A stretch of DNA of 64,000 nt from Psychroserpens luteolus (GTDB taxonomy: Bacteria > Bacteroidota > Bacteroidia > Flavobacteriales > Flavobacteriaceae). Location of the stretch: contig NZ_JAHVXI010000001.1 in assembly GCF_021032705.1 (NCBI RefSeq), positions 124,001-188,000 on the forward strand, read 5' to 3'. Made by a program: the position numbers and the translations under genes. Shown here piece after piece: positions 63,134-64,000 of the stretch; position 1 is the first letter of the stretch; each line of letters begins with the position of its first letter. Below the pieces are notes generated by a model, which saw nothing but the letters and a program-made list of their open reading frames with translations, was not told the DNA's origin and did no database searches.

Positions 63134-64000
63134 TTACTCTGATAGCATTTTATGACTAAATCTTAAAATGATAAACTCTGCAGGTCTTACTACAGCCATT
63201 CCAATTTCAACTATCATTCTTCCTTCCCAAATGTCTACTTCATCCATAGTTTCATTTAATCCAACTTTTACATAAAAAGCTTGCTCTGGAGTAGTTCCCA
63301 TTAAAGCTCCTGCTTTCCACTGTTGTACTAAGAAATTATCTATCATTGATTTAACTCTCACCCAAGTATTGAGGTCGTTAGGTTCAAAAACGAATTGTAC
63401 CGATGCTTTTTTTACAGATTCTTCGACCATATTGAAAAATCTTCTAACAGAGATATATCGCCATTCATTGCTATTACCAGCCATGGTTCTAGCTCCCCAA
63501 ACAATGGCATTACCTCTACCAACAAAGGAGCGAATAACATTAACTGATTTACCTGCATTAACATCTACATTTAAGCTTTCTTGTTGTTTATCTGTAATCT
63601 TTATAACTGGTTTTATTACATAATCCATGTTGACATTGGCAGGTGCTTTCCAAACACCACGCGAAGAATCTACATTTGCATATATTCCAACAATTCCAGG
63701 TGATGGTGGCATTTCCATTGGCAGATTTCGTATCGAATTTTGTGCTTGAAAGTAGAGTGCATTATTTTTAGTTTTTAATTCTTCTAATGTTCCATTTAAA
63801 GAACCGTCACCACCTTCGTGTACAATTGTTACTCTAGCATCTCCTATTCCTTCTCCTCCATAATAGTAATCTAGTATAGTCTCTACATTTGGAAAATATG
63901 TTGCTCCATACTTAATTGTATTTTCTTCTGGAGGTGTATTATTTCGCATCGTTTCAATATTTGCTAGTAAATCTGGTTGAGTAGGATCTAACCAAATATC
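63134..64000 (-). CDS. eCIS contractile sheath protein, C-terminal part (N-terminus outside window)
   Basis: C-terminal 288 residues of a tail sheath protein. The frame stays open from the internal Met at 63949 to the window edge (DIWLDPTQPDLLANIET), so the gene starts outside. Sheath signatures are clear: RGVWKAPANVNMDYVI, NVIRSFVGRGNAIVWGARTMAGNSNEWRYISVRRFFNMVEESVKKASVQFVFEPNDLNTWVRVK, and the handshake C-terminus VEIGMAVVRPAEFIILRFSHKM. The sheath wraps the tube and contracts on firing. Whether there is more than one sheath gene, as in Afp2-4, cannot be seen here. Confidence 0.95.
   Translation of the reverse strand, partial: DIWLDPTQPDLLANIETMRNNTPPEENTIKYGATYFPNVETILDYYYGGEGIGDARVTIVHEGGDGSLNGTLEELKTKNNALYFQAQNSIRNLPMEMPPSPGIVGIYANVDSSRGVWKAPANVNMDYVIKPVIKITDKQQESLNVDVNAGKSVNVIRSFVGRGNAIVWGARTMAGNSNEWRYISVRRFFNMVEESVKKASVQFVFEPNDLNTWVRVKSMIDNFLVQQWKAGALMGTTPEQAFYVKVGLNETMDEVDIWEGRMIVEIGMAVVRPAEFIILRFSHKMLSE

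Noticed and set aside
1-64000. CRISPR arrays, insertion sequences, prophage integrases
   Set aside because: Looked for regular spaced repeats, transposase motifs and integrase motifs; none found. The phage-like genes on the right belong to the eCIS, as no capsid, terminase or portal gene is present.

Overview
The window looks like the chromosome of a marine-type Flavobacteriaceae (Bacteroidota). It is AT-rich and has TAnnTTTG promoter boxes. Its gene set is typical of the family: GYDIA-type GHMP kinase beside class II HMG-CoA reductase, a coaX/outer-membrane protein/TPR/lptC/CorC/ppiD block, and surE-lpxB-NlpC-comEC. Genus cannot be fixed from the sequence alone.

Left part (1-28.8 kb) is ordinary core genome. 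It starts with the top of the dcw cluster (rsmH running off the left edge, then mraZ with a three-repeat MraZ operator). Next come an alpha/beta hydrolase and the engB GTPase, then an OppC-like permease and a Prc-type protease on the other strand. The surE, small membrane protein, lpxB, NlpC/P60 lipoprotein and comEC run follows. A thioredoxin-like protein and a peptide-use module (DPP-IV peptidase plus two POT transporters) come next, then a mevalonate-pathway pair (HMG-CoA reductase and GHMP kinase). The core part closes with an envelope block (PpiD, CorC-like protein, LptC, TPR protein, barrel protein, CoaX) and a tRNA-Phe.

Right part (about 29.9 kb to the right edge) is one long minus-strand operon for an extracellular contractile injection system (eCIS; Afp/PVC/MAC-like). 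In transcription order it has: sheath (cut by the window edge), two Cys-rich unknown proteins, two tube proteins, a 54-residue DUF5908-like protein, LysM adaptor, VgrG-like spike, PAAR tip, gp25 baseplate, two giant baseplate proteins (1453 and 2360 aa) and a CIS tape-measure protein. A cargo/accessory block follows: a 2870-aa protein, a vanadium haloperoxidase-like enzyme, a ParA ATPase and a 513-aa eCIS-core protein. An AAA+ ATPase ends the run. A PAS/LuxR regulator lies between this operon and the tRNA.

The most notable object is the 2870-aa protein. It appears to be two complete eCIS effectors joined head to tail. Each half has an eCIS-core (DUF4157) domain, a long helical part, a hydrophobic glycine-rich segment and a PD-(D/E)XK-type nuclease motif. 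The 513-aa protein has the same leader and core, followed by a second, separate HExxH motif (HEGQH). The 2360-aa baseplate protein carries a long array of degenerate beta-rich repeats and a Cys-rich tail, and no separate tail-fibre gene is visible. Functional statements about cargo are inference from motifs and gene order; no database search was possible.
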